11,565 nucleotides of DNA from CAYYNP01 sp964472545. Its GTDB lineage: Bacteria > Planctomycetota > Planctomycetia > Pirellulales > Thermoguttaceae. Made by a program: the position numbers and the translations under genes. The notes below the pieces were generated by a model that searched no databases, was not told the DNA's origin, and worked only from the letters and a program-made list of their open reading frames with translations. This document shows positions 1 to 8,400 of this stretch, piece by piece; position 1 is the first letter of the stretch, and every line of letters starts with the position of its first letter. The DNA lies in contig CAYYNP010000311.1 in assembly GCA_964472545.1 (NCBI GenBank), positions 1-11,565 of the forward strand. Direction: 5' to 3'.

Positions 1-4
1 GCTC

Positions 5-55
5 GGAGCCAGTCCCCCTTTTCCACTCCCGCGAATCGACTTTGCAGTTCTCCTG
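5..55 (+). repeat. Left copy of a 51-bp inverted repeat
   Basis: This copy begins GGAGCCAGTCCCCC and ends GCAGTTCTCCTG. Its reverse complement lies at 11515-11565, with one difference (C18 here, T in the other copy). Similarity stops sharply at base 55. No other copy was seen inside the window. It lies just upstream of the promoter of the first gene. It may be a dispersed intergenic repeat (REP/MITE type), one end of a mobile segment, or an upstream control element. The pairing is read directly from the sequence; the nature of the repeat is inference. Confidence 0.9.
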
Positions 56-74
56 GGAGCTTGCCGTCGGCCGA

Positions 75-103
75 TTCGCAACCGCGCCGGCTTGTGGTAT
101 CAT
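75..103 (+). promoter_or_regulatory. Candidate sigma70-type promoter of the ceramidase-like gene
   Basis: A -35-like TTCGCA (75-80) is followed by a 17-bp spacer and a -10-like TATCAT (98-103). TGG directly before the -10 gives an extended -10 (TGnTATCAT). The -10 matches the consensus at 5 of 6 bases and the -35 at 4 of 6. Transcription would start near base 110, leaving a leader of about 60 nt. The call rests on motif and spacing only. Confidence 0.5.
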
Positions 104-119
104 GGCGTGGTGGCAATGG

Positions 120-132
120 TCGCGGACCGCGA
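120..132. promoter_or_regulatory. Palindrome in the leader, possible operator
   Basis: TCGCGG-A-CCGCGA is a perfect 6-bp inverted repeat around one base. It sits about 10-22 bases downstream of the predicted transcription start and about 36 bases before the start codon. An overlapping alternative pairing is GGTC-GCG-GACC (118-128). The position suits a repressor operator or a leader hairpin. No equivalent was seen ahead of the GH32 gene, and no regulator gene is in the window. Confidence 0.3.
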
Positions 133-168
133 TGAAGCGATAGTCAACCAGACAATTGAGGATCGCCA

Positions 169-2238
169 ATGCGAAAGCCGCAATGTATGAACTTGAAGTG
201 GGGCGCCCGGTTTGGTGTGGTGGGCGCCGTGATGTTCCTGCTGAGTTGCCCCGCGGGTGTCAACGCGCATGACGGGTGGACTCGCGTGGGTGTGGCCAAG
301 GTCGACGTCACACCGTCGCATCCCGTCTTGCTGGCCGGTTACGGTGGCCGGCCGGGCGAACACGACGGCGTCGACCAGCGGATCTGGGCGCGGGCCCTGG
401 CCATCGGTGACGAGAACCCGGTGGTGCTCGTGGCTGTGGACAATTGTGGCGTGCCCGGCCACGTCAGGCAGCAGATCGTCAAGGCGCTGCGGCCGGAGTA
501 CGACCTTGCCGGCGGTCGAGCCGTCGTCGCCAATACCCACACGCACAACGCCCCCACGCTCACCGGCTTTGCGCCCGTCGTCTGGGGCGAAAGGGCCACG
601 GCCGAACAGGTTCAACGCGTCGAGCGATATACCCAATGGCTGACGCGGAAGATCATCGACGTGGCGGCAGAGGCTCTCGAGAATCGTTGCCCGGCACGGT
701 TGGCTTGGGGGCAGGGCCGGGCCGATTTTGGCGGAAACCGGCGCGTGCTGGCCGGGAACAAATGGACGGGATTCGGCTTCCAGGCCGACGGCCCTGTAGA
801 TCACAGCGTACCGGTGATGGTGGCGCGCGGCCGCGACGGAAAGCCGCTGGCGATCTGGACGAACTACGCGTGTCATTGCACGACGGTCGGATCGCGAAAC
901 CACATCGGCGGCGATTGGGCCGGTTTCTGTAACGAGCAGCTCGAGGAACGGTTCTCCGGTGCCGTTGCACTGACCACGATCGGATGCGGTGCCGACGTCG
1001 GTCCGCAACCCAGCGGCAGCCTGGACCTCGCCCGGCAGCACGGCACGGCGCTGGCCGAAGAAGTTGCGCGCCTGATTTCGCTTGATCTGCTGACGCTCAG
1101 CGGAGAACCGACGGCGAGCCAGCAGGAGATCAGGCTGCCGCTTCAGCAGCCCCCGTCTCGAGAACGTTTTGAGGAACTGGCCAAAGGGCAGGGATACCAC
1201 GCCTACCACGCCCGACTGATGATCGAGCACCTTCGGCAGCACGGCCGCTTGCCGAAGGATGTTGAATACCCAATGACGTGCTGGAAGTTCGACGACGACT
1301 TGGCCGTCGTGTTTCTGGCGGGCGAGGTGGCGGTCGACTATGCCGTGCGGCTGAAGAGCGAGCTGGATTGGCGGCGGCTGTGGCTTAACGGCTTCTCGAA
1401 CGACGTTCCGAGCTACATTCCGTCGAAGCGATTGCTTGCCGAGGGAGGATACGAGACGGACTTCTCGCAAGTCTATTATGCCCAGCCGAGTCGGTATGCC
1501 CCGGAAATCGAAGACCTGATCGTGTCCCACGTCAAGGAGATGGCCGGGGAGGCGTTTTCGCGCGTCGACGATCAGCCGGCGGCTGAGTTTCTCAGATTCC
1601 CAAGCGGCGCCGAGTGGTTCTCGCGGCGGATCGACGGCTGGGTGGAGTCGTTGGACGCAGCCGAGCGGCGGCAATTTCAGCGGGTGGCCGAACTGGCTGG
1701 CAGTTCCCAATGCGGGTTCAAAGCGTTGACATCGGAAGGGGCCGAGGAGGCCGCCTGGTTCAACTACTCCGGGATGAAAGAGCAGCGGCCCTTCATTCGC
1801 CAGGTGCAGAAGGGGGCCCGTCTGGCGTGGAAGACGGCGGCGATCGAGTCGACTGCCGATCGCCAGAGCGCCGTCTTTCTGTTCCTCGGCGGAGTTGGCT
1901 GGTCGAGTGAGCCCGAAACGGAGGGGTTCGAGCTTTCGGTCAACGGCGGGCAGTCGCTGCGATTCGACGTGACGTGCGAAGTAACGTCATGGAAGTCTGC
2001 AAGTGGAGAAGTGCGGTTGGACTACTTCCCCACCTGGAGTTCGAACGTCGATTCCGGCGGCTTGTTCTACGTTCACGTTCCCAAAGCGTTGCTCGAACGG
2101 AGCAAGTCGCTCGAGCTCTCGGTCACCTCGATCGGATCCGGCTCGAAACGCTGGTTCTCGCTCGATCCGCTGACCGACGTGAAACGCATCGAATCGCTGC
2201 TGGTCGATGCCCTGCAACCCGTTTCAGCCAAACAGTAG
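169..2238 (+). CDS. Secreted neutral/alkaline ceramidase-like hydrolase
   Basis: A 689-residue protein of the neutral/alkaline non-lysosomal ceramidase N-terminal superfamily. Residues 1-33 form a signal peptide (cleavage near VNA-HDG); LLSC ending at Cys27 could instead be a weak lipobox. The fold signature follows: KVDVTPSHP and LAGYGGRPG, ANTHTHNAP with His124/His126, NYACHCTTVG with His236, GCGADVGPQP (271-280), AGEVAVDY with Glu386, and SYIPSKR with Tyr416. By order and spacing these fit the two His, the Glu and the Tyr that bind zinc in true ceramidases. The nucleophilic Ser of the GDVSPN motif appears to be Gly278, so the classic ceramidase reaction is doubtful; a metal-dependent amidase or hydrolase on another substrate is possible. 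Residues after about 490 form a less conserved C-terminal domain. The start at 169 is backed by GAGGA (158-162) six bases upstream; Met7 is the alternative. It heads the left arm and is closely coupled to the next gene. Confidence 0.85.
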   Translation: MRKPQCMNLKWGARFGVVGAVMFLLSCPAGVNAHDGWTRVGVAKVDVTPSHPVLLAGYGGRPGEHDGVDQRIWARALAIGDENPVVLVAVDNCGVPGHVRQQIVKALRPEYDLAGGRAVVANTHTHNAPTLTGFAPVVWGERATAEQVQRVERYTQWLTRKIIDVAAEALENRCPARLAWGQGRADFGGNRRVLAGNKWTGFGFQADGPVDHSVPVMVARGRDGKPLAIWTNYACHCTTVGSRNHIGGDWAGFCNEQLEERFSGAVALTTIGCGADVGPQPSGSLDLARQHGTALAEEVARLISLDLLTLSGEPTASQQEIRLPLQQPPSRERFEELAKGQGYHAYHARLMIEHLRQHGRLPKDVEYPMTCWKFDDDLAVVFLAGEVAVDYAVRLKSELDWRRLWLNGFSNDVPSYIPSKRLLAEGGYETDFSQVYYAQPSRYAPEIEDLIVSHVKEMAGEAFSRVDDQPAAEFLRFPSGAEWFSRRIDGWVESLDAAERRQFQRVAELAGSSQCGFKALTSEGAEEAAWFNYSGMKEQRPFIRQVQKGARLAWKTAAIESTADRQSAVFLFLGGVGWSSEPETEGFELSVNGGQSLRFDVTCEVTSWKSASGEVRLDYFPTWSSNVDSGGLFYVHVPKALLERSKSLELSVTSIGSGSKRWFSLDPLTDVKRIESLLVDALQPVSAKQ

Positions 2239-2244
2239 GAGGAG
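2237..2244 (+). promoter_or_regulatory. Strong Shine-Dalgarno overlapping the upstream stop
   Basis: AGGAGGAG begins inside the TAG stop codon (2236-2238) of the ceramidase-like gene and lies seven bases before the ATG at 2252. This fixes the start of the DUF1080 gene and excludes the in-frame ATG at 2207. It implies translational coupling of the first two genes. Confidence 0.85.
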
Positions 2245-2251
2245 TCGAATT

Positions 2252-2875
2252 ATGCTTCGAACGTTCATCATCGTGTTGCTCGTCTCAGGTGCCGCGCAGG
2301 TTGTGGTGGCGGAAGAGCCGATCGCGCTCTTTGACGGCAAGTCCTTTGACGGCTGGGAGGGCAACCTTGATGCGTTTCGCATCGAAGACGGAGCCATCGT
2401 CGGCGGCAGCCTCACGAAGCCCGTCCCGCGCAACGACTATCTCTGCAGCAAGCAGACGTACGCCGATTTCGAGCTGCGGCTGAAATTCAAGGTGCTCGGC
2501 AAGGGCGCCAATGCGGGGATCCAGATCCGCAGCGAACGGGTGCCCAACAGCAACGAGATGATCGGCTACCAGGCCGACCTGGGCGACGGTTGGTGGGGCT
2601 GCCTGTACGACGAGCGGCGACACAAGCTTCTTACCGGTCCGCCTGCGGAACAGCGGAGCAAGATCGTTCGCCAAGACGATTGGAACGAATACGTGATTCG
2701 CTGCCAGGGGCGCCGAGTGCAGTTGTCGATCAACGGTCAGCAAACGGTCGATTATACCGAACCGGACAAGTCGATCCCCCAGGTGGGAGTCATCGGCCTG
2801 CAGATCCACGGCGGACCGCCCTGCGAGGCCTGGTACAAAGATATCGAGTTGACGAAGCTGCCCCCGACGGATTGA
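2252..2875 (+). CDS. Secreted DUF1080 / 3-keto-disaccharide hydrolase domain protein
   Basis: A 207-residue protein made of one DUF1080 domain (3-keto-disaccharide hydrolase, concanavalin-like jelly roll) after a signal peptide (residues 1-20, cut near VVA-EEP). Family hallmarks in order are ALFDGKSFDGWEG at the start of the mature chain, ADFELRLKFKV, NAGIQIRSERV, IGYQADLGDGWWGCLYDE, a WNEYVIRC strand, and VGVIGLQIHGG near the end. The domain is complete and of usual length. Some family members hydrolyse 3-keto-glycosides formed by a partner oxidoreductase; others may only bind sugars. No such oxidoreductase is in the window, so the activity is open. The intergenic distance to the preceding gene is 13 bases, which indicates one transcript. 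Confidence 0.88.
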   Translation: MLRTFIIVLLVSGAAQVVVAEEPIALFDGKSFDGWEGNLDAFRIEDGAIVGGSLTKPVPRNDYLCSKQTYADFELRLKFKVLGKGANAGIQIRSERVPNSNEMIGYQADLGDGWWGCLYDERRHKLLTGPPAEQRSKIVRQDDWNEYVIRCQGRRVQLSINGQQTVDYTEPDKSIPQVGVIGLQIHGGPPCEAWYKDIELTKLPPTD

Positions 2876-2911
2876 CCGTCAGCATGTTGATCGCGGGGCG
2901 CGGCGAGACGT

Positions 2912-2940
2912 TTGACCCCGGCGACGGGCTGCCATAAGAT
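2912..2940 (+). promoter_or_regulatory. Candidate promoter of the alginate-lyase-family gene
   Basis: TTGACC (2912-2917), a 17-bp spacer and TAAGAT (2935-2940) lie in the 122-bp gap between genes. The -35 matches the consensus at 5 of 6 bases and the -10 at 4 of 6. As in the promoter of the first gene, the -10 is followed by GGC. The small hairpin TGCCAT-AAG-ATGGCA (2930-2944) overlaps the -10; it has no T-tract, so I do not call it a terminator. The third gene could thus be transcribed on its own as well as by readthrough. Confidence 0.45.
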
Positions 2941-2997
2941 GGCAACACGATAGTCGAGAGACGATCACCCACAAACCGGCAAGCCCACTGTGTTCCC

Positions 2998-4182
2998 ATG
3001 AAGCCAATTCTACTGACGTCCGCTCTGACGGCCACGGTCCTGTCTGTCGGCGTGCCACTGTGCGCCGAGAACGGTGACGGCCCGTCGCGTGAGCCAGGTC
3101 GCGTTTTCATCCACCCGGGCATCCTCCACAACCGCGCGGAGATCGATTTCGTCAAGGGCCGAATCCGCGCCGGCGAGGAGCCCTGGAAATCTGCCTGGGA
3201 CGCGCTCGCTGAGCACCGCTTTGCGCAACTGGATTGGAAGCCCAAGCCCCGCGAGCACGTCGCCCGGGGGGCCTACAATAATCCAAACATCGGCGCCGGC
3301 GACATGATGAACGATTCGGCCGCCGCATACACCCAGGCACTGCGCTGGGCCTTATCCGGCGAGAAGGCCCACGCGAAGAAGGCGATCGAAATCCTCAACG
3401 CCTACAGCAGCACCTTGAGGACCGTGAAGGAACACGACGCCCGGTTGCTGGTCGGAATGACGGGAATCCACCTGGTCAACGCGGCGGAGCTAATCCGCCA
3501 TAGCGACGCCGGCTGGGCCCCGGCCGACCAGGAACAGTTCGAGCGCCTGCTGCTCGACGTGCTCTATCCCGTGATCGTCGACTTCTATCCCACGGCCAAC
3601 GGCAACTGGGACGCCTCGATGATCCAGACGATGATCGCCATGGGCGTGTTTCTGGATAACGGCGAGATCTTCGACCGCGGCGTGCAGCAGTATCTCCGGG
3701 GCGAGGGCAACGGAGCGATCACGAAGTACTTCAACGAGTTCGGCGAGTGTCAGGAAAGCGGCCGCGACCAGGCGCACACGCAGATGGGGTTGGGCTACCT
3801 CGGCTGTGCCGCCGAGATCGCCTGGAAGCAGGGCGTCGATCTGTACGGTGCCGCCGAAAACCGCCTGGCGGTGGGCTACGAATACACGGCCAAGTACAAC
3901 CTGGGCCACGATGTACCCTATCGGCCGTTCCGCAGCGTCGCCGGGCGCTACCACTACATGAAGATATCCAAGCGTGGCGGTTTTGCCCCCATCTACGAAA
4001 TCGTCTACCACCACTACCACGCCCGCGCCGGCGTGGCGATGCCGTTTACGAAACAGGTCGTCGCCAAGGTCCGTCCCGAACGAGCCACCACCGTCCATAC
4101 CCCCTGGGCAACGCTGATGTTCGCTCAACTGCCGGCCTTTGCCATGGGGCACGATCCGGCGCCTCCGGCCGGGTCGCCCTGA
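2998..4182 (+). CDS. Secreted alginate-lyase-family polysaccharide lyase
   Basis: A 394-residue protein resembling the alginate lyase family (PF05426-type alpha/alpha-toroid, as in PL5 and PL38). A signal peptide spans about residues 1-23 (cut near LCA-EN). The mature chain opens with FIHPGILHNRAEIDFVK, typical of the family, and is rich in helices. Likely catalytic-cleft motifs are NGNWDASM with Asn203/Trp204, ECQESGRDQAHTQMG with Arg256, Asp257 and His260, and the aromatic run IYEIVYHHYHARAG near residue 340. The reaction would be beta-elimination of a uronic-acid polymer (alginate, glucuronan or similar) in the periplasm or outside; the substrate cannot be read from sequence. No clear Shine-Dalgarno precedes the ATG, but the signal peptide begins there. 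The chain ends in a short Pro/Gly/Ala tail, and the length looks full. Confidence 0.78.
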   Translation: MKPILLTSALTATVLSVGVPLCAENGDGPSREPGRVFIHPGILHNRAEIDFVKGRIRAGEEPWKSAWDALAEHRFAQLDWKPKPREHVARGAYNNPNIGAGDMMNDSAAAYTQALRWALSGEKAHAKKAIEILNAYSSTLRTVKEHDARLLVGMTGIHLVNAAELIRHSDAGWAPADQEQFERLLLDVLYPVIVDFYPTANGNWDASMIQTMIAMGVFLDNGEIFDRGVQQYLRGEGNGAITKYFNEFGECQESGRDQAHTQMGLGYLGCAAEIAWKQGVDLYGAAENRLAVGYEYTAKYNLGHDVPYRPFRSVAGRYHYMKISKRGGFAPIYEIVYHHYHARAGVAMPFTKQVVAKVRPERATTVHTPWATLMFAQLPAFAMGHDPAPPAGSP

Positions 4183-4259
4183 GGAGGGCCGCCGTCGGGA
4201 GGATCGCACACCGGCCGGCCAGATCGGTCGCCGCCGTCTATCCCACGAGAGCGTTGGGA

Positions 4260-4277
4260 CCTTCGCGCTGCGCAAGG
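4260..4277. terminator. Weak hairpin between convergent genes
   Basis: CCTT-c-GCG, loop CTG, CGC-AAGG can form a 7-bp stem with one bulged C. It lies in the 137-bp gap where the two arms converge and could stop transcription from either side. No T-tract follows on either strand, so it is not a standard intrinsic terminator. Nothing else was recognised in this gap. Confidence 0.2.
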
Positions 4278-4319
4278 CCATCTCGCGCGCGACGCAAAAC
4301 CCCTGGATGTCTACACCGA

Positions 4320-5363
4320 TTACCGAATCTCCGGCGCCAGCACCAAACGTACGCCGTTGATGCGCATTTGGTGGTCGCGGCGGAAGGCGTTGCGCGACGC
4401 GCTGCGGAGGTAGCGGACCGCCACGCCGGGAACGTCACCAAGGTACTGTGCAGCCTGGCCGGAGAGGAAACAGCCGCCGCGGGCGACGCGGCGCTCTGCG
4501 ATGCTCGGTTCGGCGGGACCGATCGGGTCGGTGACGGGACCTTTCGGATAGGGGCCGTACCAATCGTGGCACCATTCGTACAGGTTGCCGTGCATGTCGT
4601 ACAGACCCCGGGCGTTCGGCCTTCGCGCGCCGGCGACCTCTTGCGGCGCGTCGCCGTGCAACGGGGGTGGGAGGTGGAATCGGTCGCCGTTGCAGCCCGC
4701 AAAACCGCCGCATACGGCGAACAGCAGCAGCTTGTCGACCTCGACGTTGAACGGTCCCGTGGTGCCCGCGCGGCAGGCGTATTCCCATTCGGCCTCGGTG
4801 GGCAAGCGATAGACGTAACCCTCGGGCAAGCGGCCGGCGGCGCGTTCAATGGCGGTGACCTTCCTGCCGAACTCGACCGCGTCTTCCCAGGTCATGCCGT
4901 CCATGGCACGGCGCGAAAGGTCGCGGCGCTGCCGTTCGATCGTCAAGAACGATCCACCTTGATGCAGCTCCGGCACCGAATACCCATAGCGCCCGCGGCC
5001 CACCAGGATCGGGCGGAAACTCGGCCACATGATGGGGAGATACTGGGCGTGCGTGGTTTCGGTTTCCGCCATGTAGAACGGTTTCGAGATCGTGACTTCG
5101 TGTTGCGTCTCGTCGTCGCCACGGCCCACCTCGCTCGGCGGGCTGCCCATCGTGAAGGTGCCCGGCTTGATGAGCACCATGCGGATACCGCCGCTTTTCG
5201 GCACGAGAAACGACGGAGCTGCAAACGATTTGACCGCTGCCACGTCGAGCCGTTCTTGCGTGGCATCGTCGGCCCCGACAACTCCTGCCGGCAGAAGTAC
5301 GGCACACGCCAGCGCGAGGAGATGTGTTGTGTTGCGGCAAAAGGAACGAGAGGATATGGCCAT
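4320..5363 (-). CDS. Secreted SUMF1/FGE-sulfatase-domain protein without the FGE cysteine pair
   Basis: A 347-residue protein with a signal peptide (about residues 1-31, cut near VVGA-DD) and one formylglycine-generating-enzyme-like (SUMF1) domain. Hallmarks are MVLIKPGTFTMGSPPSE (62-78), ETETTHAQY, RLPTEAEWEYACRAGT (about 186-201), GLYDMHGNLYEWCHDWYG (from about 253), RRVARGGCF (from about 291), and RSASRNAFR with GVRLV near the end. True aerobic FGEs carry two copper-binding Cys shortly after RGGS; that segment here holds no Cys except the one in RGGCF. It is therefore unlikely to activate sulfatases, and no sulfatase is nearby. Such paralogues are abundant in planctomycetes and may bind ligands or act on other substrates. 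The start at 5363 is chosen because GGAGAA precedes it and a signal peptide begins there; the in-frame ATG at 5456 would overlap the upstream gene. It is the last gene of the right arm, 79 bases after its neighbour. Confidence 0.87.
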   Translation of the reverse strand: MAISSRSFCRNTTHLLALACAVLLPAGVVGADDATQERLDVAAVKSFAAPSFLVPKSGGIRMVLIKPGTFTMGSPPSEVGRGDDETQHEVTISKPFYMAETETTHAQYLPIMWPSFRPILVGRGRYGYSVPELHQGGSFLTIERQRRDLSRRAMDGMTWEDAVEFGRKVTAIERAAGRLPEGYVYRLPTEAEWEYACRAGTTGPFNVEVDKLLLFAVCGGFAGCNGDRFHLPPPLHGDAPQEVAGARRPNARGLYDMHGNLYEWCHDWYGPYPKGPVTDPIGPAEPSIAERRVARGGCFLSGQAAQYLGDVPGVAVRYLRSASRNAFRRDHQMRINGVRLVLAPEIR

Positions 5364-5369
5364 CGTCGT

Positions 5370-5376
5370 CTTCTCC
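5370..5376 (-). promoter_or_regulatory. Ribosome binding site of the SUMF1-domain gene
   Basis: GGAGAAG on the minus strand lies six bases before the ATG ending at 5363. It supports this start over the upstream in-frame ATG at 5456, which would give a 31-residue non-signal extension and overlap the preceding gene. Confidence 0.6.
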
Positions 5377-5442
5377 GTCCTTATCACTTGTCGGCCGCCT
5401 TGGCGGAGTGGGGTGTCGCCATGCGCGAAGCACGTCGCCGCT

Positions 5443-8400
5443 CTACTTGTATGCATGCGGCTTCACCCGCTTTAGCCAACGCAATTGGTGCGGGGCGAGA
5501 CCATCTCGGCCGCCCATTTCAAACTCCATACGAGAGTCCCAATCGACTTCCGTGACCCATTTGCTCTGCTGCGCGTCGAAGACCCGCTGCAAGGTGTCTT
5601 CGTTTTCGGTGATCGAGAACGGTCGATACTGCGCCAGATACGCGCCGATGCCGCGGCCAAAATTCCCGGAACCCCAAGCGCCGATGCCGTAATGCTCGTC
5701 GGCGTTGTTGAGCATTTGGACTCGTATGCGATACGTGTCGACGGCCGCTTGCTTCTGCTTCATCTCGATGAACGTGGCCATGGAACTCCTGCGGACGAAT
5801 TCGTCACGCTCCCGCCGCGTGCTGACGGCTTCGAGCTGCTTGTTCAGGGCGTGCAAACGCGGGTCGTCGTAGCGGCGCCGTTCGGCGGCTTGATACGCCG
5901 CGCGCGCCGCTTCCAGCTTGGCTTGCGCTTGTTTGCGGCCCGGAGCCGTCTCCACGGCACGACGGCGGAGGTCGTCCGTTCTCCGACGTGCCGCCTGTAA
6001 CAGGTCGTGTATTCTGACGATGCCGGGAGCAGAGACGACACGCTGTTCTTCGCGGCGACGCTGCTGTTCCAGCGTTTGCAGTTCGGCCTGTACCTGCTGG
6101 CGTTCTTCAGGAGCCGTGTCGCCGGGCAAAGCGGCCATTCTCTCTCGCATCGCCTCCACCGCATTGAGGGCCGCTTGGTACGGGGCATCTTCGAATTTCG
6201 CATCTGCGACAAGCTGGTTGTACTGCTCGTTCAGTACGTCGTCAAGAATGCCGGCTCGCTCCTGGAACGCTTTGCGGGCATCGTTCTCGATAGTGCTCAG
6301 CGTACGTCGGGCCTCCTCCATCACTGCGCGCTTGGCAGGCAAATCGGTGTTCTTCTCGTCGAGTTCCTTGCGAATCGCGCCGATCCGTTCGCCGAGTTCC
6401 CCGGCCTTGGCCCGTTTCTCGACGATGCCCGGCCGGGCATCGAATTGCCTGCCCAGTTCCGTGCGCAGCGCTTCGTACTTCTCCTGGAATGCCTTGGCGG
6501 CTTCTTCGAGTTCGGCGATCCTCTCCTTGCCGAGGCCCTCACGCTCCTTGCGGATCTCGGCCACTTGTTGATTCCACGTGCTCAGACGTGATGTGTCGAT
6601 GCGGGGGGCGCTCTCGGCCGCCGGCGAGGCCTGCCAGGCCGCCAGCCGCTCGGCGTTGAGCCGCTTGATCTCTGCGAAGCGATCGAGAAGACTCGCGTCG
6701 ACGCGCCGCGAGCTGATCTCCGGCACGATGCCGTCGCGCTGAAAGTCTTCGTGGATCACGGAGTAGATCCGCACGTAATCCAACGCGCCCAGGAAACAGT
6801 TCGAGCCGTCGCGCGCAGCGGCGATGAAGTTTCGTTTCACGCACCCCCCGGGGAACACATCCAGCGGGCGGAACGTCGACGCGCGCGAGGCGACCTGCTC
6901 GTTGTCGTAGAAGATGGCCATCGTCGTGCCGTCGATTTCGACGCGGACGTTGATCCACTTCCGGATGGCAATCGCCGGCGCAGTCAACGACGCTCTCTCG
7001 CCGTCGACGATCGTGACCAGCGTCACTTCGTCGGACGGCCCGATGCAGAGCTTGTAGCAGCTCTCCGCCGAGCTGCCGAAATCGAAGATCGTCCGCACGC
7101 CGCGACCGCTGGGATTAAGAGCCACGTCGACGGTGATCGCGCCGAAGTCGGCCACCATCGGCGCCAGTTCGGCGTACTGATCTTCGCCGTTGAACGTGTA
7201 GCAACGGCGCTCGCGGTGGACGGCGAAACCGGGACGCCCATACAGGACGCCGTCATAGCACAGCAAATCCTCCAGCGGTTTGCCGCGTTCCTGGAATAGA
7301 TCCTCGAGCAGCACCGTTTCTTCGCGGTCCATCCCGTAGTTCGCCTCCAGGCCGACGTACGTGGCCAGATAGCAGAAGCGGCGTCGCTCGGGGCTGCTGC
7401 GGTGAATCGGCAGATCGGGAAAGACCTTGACCTCGTAATCCGGGGCGTCGGGATGTCCCTCCCTGTTGTAGGTCAGATGCAAGTGCCGATTGCTGATATT
7501 GCGGCTTACCCGCGCGAAGCCGGAGACCTCGGCCGCGCCACAGACGACCGCGCCGCCGAAGATCCGCGCGTGGTCTTTGATCACGACGTCTTCACCGCTA
7601 ACGATGGCGTTGCCTTCGAGGATGGCACGGTCCAGTACTTGGGCTCCGTCGAGCACCATGCAGTCGGGACCGACGTAAGCGGTGGACGCGACCCGGCTGT
7701 GCTCGGCGACCCAGCCGCCGCCGTTGGCGTGTCGCGAGCCGACGGCGTTGTCCAACAGGTACTTCGCCCGCAGGTCTTGGAACAAAGCACTCACCAGAAT
7801 GCGATTATGCCACCAGTCGAAACGCCCGGGAAACAACTCGGGATCGAAGAGCATCTTCGCGTAAGCCGGGCATCCTGCGATGATCGGCTCGAGGTGCTTC
7901 TTCATCTTGGTGTACTCGGGCGTGTCGGACGGATGCGGCCAATCGTAGCAACGGCCGCGCGGGCCGCCGGTGACGGCTTGCGTCGTGTAGTAGTCCGGCC
8001 CGTTAAGGCTCCAGTTGTCGTGGATGCCGACGGGCACATTCGGACCGCCGGGACGGCATCCGGTGAGCTTGACGTCGTACGGATACTTGTAGGCGTAGCC
8101 CTGTTCGTACACGAGGTTCGCCGCGCGACCACTGTCGGGCTCGGCCGGAAGCAACGCCGTCGGCGTCGCGGTCACAACCAGCCAATAGCGCTGGTCGCCG
8201 GCTTCGATATCCAGGGACATTTCACCCCGATTGAACAGAGGGCTATAGCGGCATCGGCCTTCGGCGTCGACGCCCACGATGCACACGCGCCAGTCGCTGT
8301 ACGTTGCGGCGTCGAAGTGGCCGCGGAAGTCGACCGTAATCTCTTTCGCACCCTTATCGGGTTTGAGCAGAACATGATTGCACCCGAACGGTTCAGGAGC

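Noticed and set aside
100..1710. Long minus-strand open frame (536 codons) opposite the ceramidase-like gene
   Set aside because: It has no recognisable domain and reads as the antisense shadow of a GC-rich gene with clear family motifs on the plus strand.
2930..2944. Intrinsic terminator after the DUF1080 gene
   Set aside because: TGCCAT-AAG-ATGGCA makes only a 6-bp stem, has no T-tract, and overlaps the -10 box of a plausible promoter.
4183..4319. Frameshifted continuation of the alginate-lyase-family protein
   Set aside because: Other frames in this gap give only Arg/Pro-rich sequence without family resemblance, and the protein already has a plausible full length.
5395..5406. CCGCCTTGGCGG palindrome between the metallopeptidase and SUMF1 genes as a terminator
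   Set aside because: The stem is only 4-5 bp with no T-tract and lies just upstream of the ribosome binding site; in GC-rich DNA it may be chance.
3747..5555. Plus-strand open frame of 602 codons crossing the convergent gap
   Set aside because: Its product is Arg/Ala/Pro-rich with no domain, and it overlaps the alginate-lyase-family gene and the SUMF1 gene, both strongly supported.
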